From contig JAJRWW010000190.1 of the NCBI GenBank assembly GCA_024276595.1, positions 1 through 6,129 on the forward strand: DNA of 6,129 nucleotides, written 5' to 3'. Below the pieces are notes generated by a model. The model was not told the origin of the DNA. It saw nothing but the letters and a program-made list of their open reading frames with translations, and ran no database searches. Shown piece after piece: positions 4,964 to 6,129 of this stretch. The first letter of the stretch is position 1. Every line of letters starts with the position of its first letter. The DNA is from Myxococcota bacterium (GTDB lineage: Bacteria; Myxococcota_A; Polyangia; HGW-17; JAJRWW01). Position numbers and translations under genes: made by a program.

Positions 4964-6129
4964 GATCACGTACGGATCGACGCCCCATGGCGCCAACGCT
5001 ATTACGTTTTGGCCTGCTGCTGCTGGCGGGCTCCTCGCTGGTTACCTGCAAGCCCAGGCCCGAGCCGCGCCCACCCAGGCCTGAGCCACGCCCGGATGTG
5101 ACCAGCGGACCCACCCGCCCCGCTGCCCGGCGGCCATCGAGACGACCTGAGCCCGCCCGTCCACGCCCAGTCGTGGCCTGGCGCGCGAGGCCGCCACGGC
5201 CCGGTCCCGCGCCAGCGATAGTCACCCCCAAGGTGGAGTCCCGGACCCTCAGAAACGGCCTCACGGTGCTCATGGTGCGTCGCCCCGCCCTGCCCCTGGT
5301 GGCCCTGAGGCTCGTGGTGCGTGCTGGCTCCTGGGAGGATCCCAAGGGCAAGCCAGGGGTGGCCTACATGACCGCCGACATGCTCAACGAGGGTGCGGCG
5401 GGTCTGGACGCCATGGCCCTTGCCAAGCGCGCCGGGCAGCTCGGCGCCACTCTCCGCACGCACGCCGGAGAGGACGGCAGCCACCTGTCGCTCGTGGTGC
5501 TCAGACGCAACCTGCGTCCTGCCCTGGCGCTGCTTTCCAAGGTGGCCACAAGGCCCACCTTCCCGGCTGCGGAGCTGGCACGCCGCAAGGCGGCCAACAG
5601 CAACGTGGTGGCGCGGGTCCTCATGTACCCCACCTACGTGGCCAGCATCGTCTTCGCCAGGGCCCTCTTTGGTCGGAGCCACCCCTATGGCAGGCTGGAC
5701 ATGGGCCGCCCCGCGCAGATAAGGGCCATTACCCGAAGGGACCTGCTGCGCTTTTACCGAACCCACTATCGTCCGCGCAACGCGGCCCTGGTCGTGGTGG
5801 GCGACGTGACCTGGAGAACGCTCCTGCCAAGGGTGCGCCGCGCCTTTGGTCGCTGGCGGGGCAGGCGCACCGCTTCGAAGATGAGCGGTCACAAGCCCCG
5901 GCCAGTGTCTGGGCGGCTCCTTGTGGTGAACCGCCCGGGGGCTCCCCAGTCGGTGCTACGGGTGGGAGAGGTTGGCCACGCCCGCAACCACAAGGACATG
6001 GTGGGGCTGCTGGTGATTAACACCATCTTGGGGGGATCCTTCTCCAGCCGCATCAACATGAGCCTGAGGGAGAAGCACGGCTACACCTACGGCGCCCACT
6101 CACGCTTCTCGTTCAGTCGTCGACCCAGC
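4960..6129 (+). CDS. M16-family non-catalytic partner subunit, cut by right edge
   Basis: 390 residues are visible and the frame is still open at the edge. It starts with a basic n-region, a hydrophobic stretch LLRFGLLLLAGSSLV and Cys30. The lipobox would be LVTC, with an unusual Thr at -1, so lipidation is uncertain but export is likely. Residues 31-89 are a Pro/Arg-rich linker. The M16 N-domain follows (about 92-235, starting VESRTLRNGLTVLMV). The zinc motif is degraded: at the place of HxxEH it has Y136-M-T-A139-D140. The second domain starts near FYRTHYRPRNAALVVVGDV (265-283). It contains SSRINMSLREKHGYTYG, with R370 and Y377 spaced like the conserved Arg/Tyr pair of active M16 enzymes. 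It is therefore probably the substrate-binding, non-catalytic half of a heteromeric peptidase with the upstream gene product, as known for adjacent M16 pairs such as those of Sphingomonas. Confidence 0.92.
   Translation, partial: MRSRTDRRPMAPTLLRFGLLLLAGSSLVTCKPRPEPRPPRPEPRPDVTSGPTRPAARRPSRRPEPARPRPVVAWRARPPRPGPAPAIVTPKVESRTLRNGLTVLMVRRPALPLVALRLVVRAGSWEDPKGKPGVAYMTADMLNEGAAGLDAMALAKRAGQLGATLRTHAGEDGSHLSLVVLRRNLRPALALLSKVATRPTFPAAELARRKAANSNVVARVLMYPTYVASIVFARALFGRSHPYGRLDMGRPAQIRAITRRDLLRFYRTHYRPRNAALVVVGDVTWRTLLPRVRRAFGRWRGRRTASKMSGHKPRPVSGRLLVVNRPGAPQSVLRVGEVGHARNHKDMVGLLVINTILGGSFSSRINMSLREKHGYTYGAHSRFSFSRRPS
5053..5094 (+). repeat. 21-bp imperfect tandem duplication in the Pro/Arg linker
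   Basis: Two adjacent 21-bp units (5053-5073 and 5074-5094), each beginning CCCAGGCC, differ at three positions. They encode two copies of PRPEPRP just after Cys30, lengthening the envelope linker of the non-catalytic M16 subunit. Confidence 0.85.

Noticed and set aside
3272..4996. A 574-codon open frame on the minus strand opposite the first M16 gene
   Set aside because: It is the antisense shadow of a clear peptidase in GC-rich DNA; the translation is His/Gln/Gly-rich with no recognisable fold.
5002..5892. Long minus-strand frames opposite the second M16 gene
   Set aside because: They are shadows of the M16 partner gene, with no family resemblance.

Overview
The window is a GC-rich bacterial chromosome segment with tightly packed genes. 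The high GC content, the NFACT and DUF72 genes, the XRE-cupin regulator and a tandem pair of exported M16 peptidases would suit a Myxococcota/deltaproteobacterial-type organism. That placement is an inference from style, not from a marker gene. No tRNA, rRNA, mobile element or CRISPR array is visible.

Left block (minus strand, 1-1168): a DUF72 protein is followed after only 3 bp by the start of an NFACT-family (RqcH-type) ribosome quality-control protein, which runs off the left edge. The two probably form a translationally coupled operon. Divergently, on the plus strand, a strong sigma70-like promoter (TTGACA-18-TATCCT) carries a perfect 8-bp inverted repeat between its two hexamers. It points at a 64-codon ORF encoding an unbroken heptad coiled coil. 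The ORF starts almost at the predicted transcription start, so the message may be leaderless.

Middle block (minus strand, 1418-3369): an XRE-cupin transcription regulator is followed 41 bp later by a gene for an unrecognised lipoprotein. That protein may hold two TolR/ExbD-like segments. The XRE gene has a good promoter (TTGAAC-17-TATAGT) whose -35 box lies in a small palindrome, which suggests autoregulation.

Right block (plus strand, 3554-6129): two M16 metallopeptidase-family genes overlap by four bases (ATGA). The first has the HxxEH zinc site but lacks the tyrosine of the C-domain Arg/Tyr pair. The second lacks the zinc site but has the Arg/Tyr pair. This looks like an obligate two-subunit envelope peptidase. 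The second gene runs off the right edge.

No clearly new multi-gene system is visible. The most interesting items are the palindrome-bearing promoter with its coiled-coil microprotein, the complementary M16 pair, and the uncharacterised lipoprotein.
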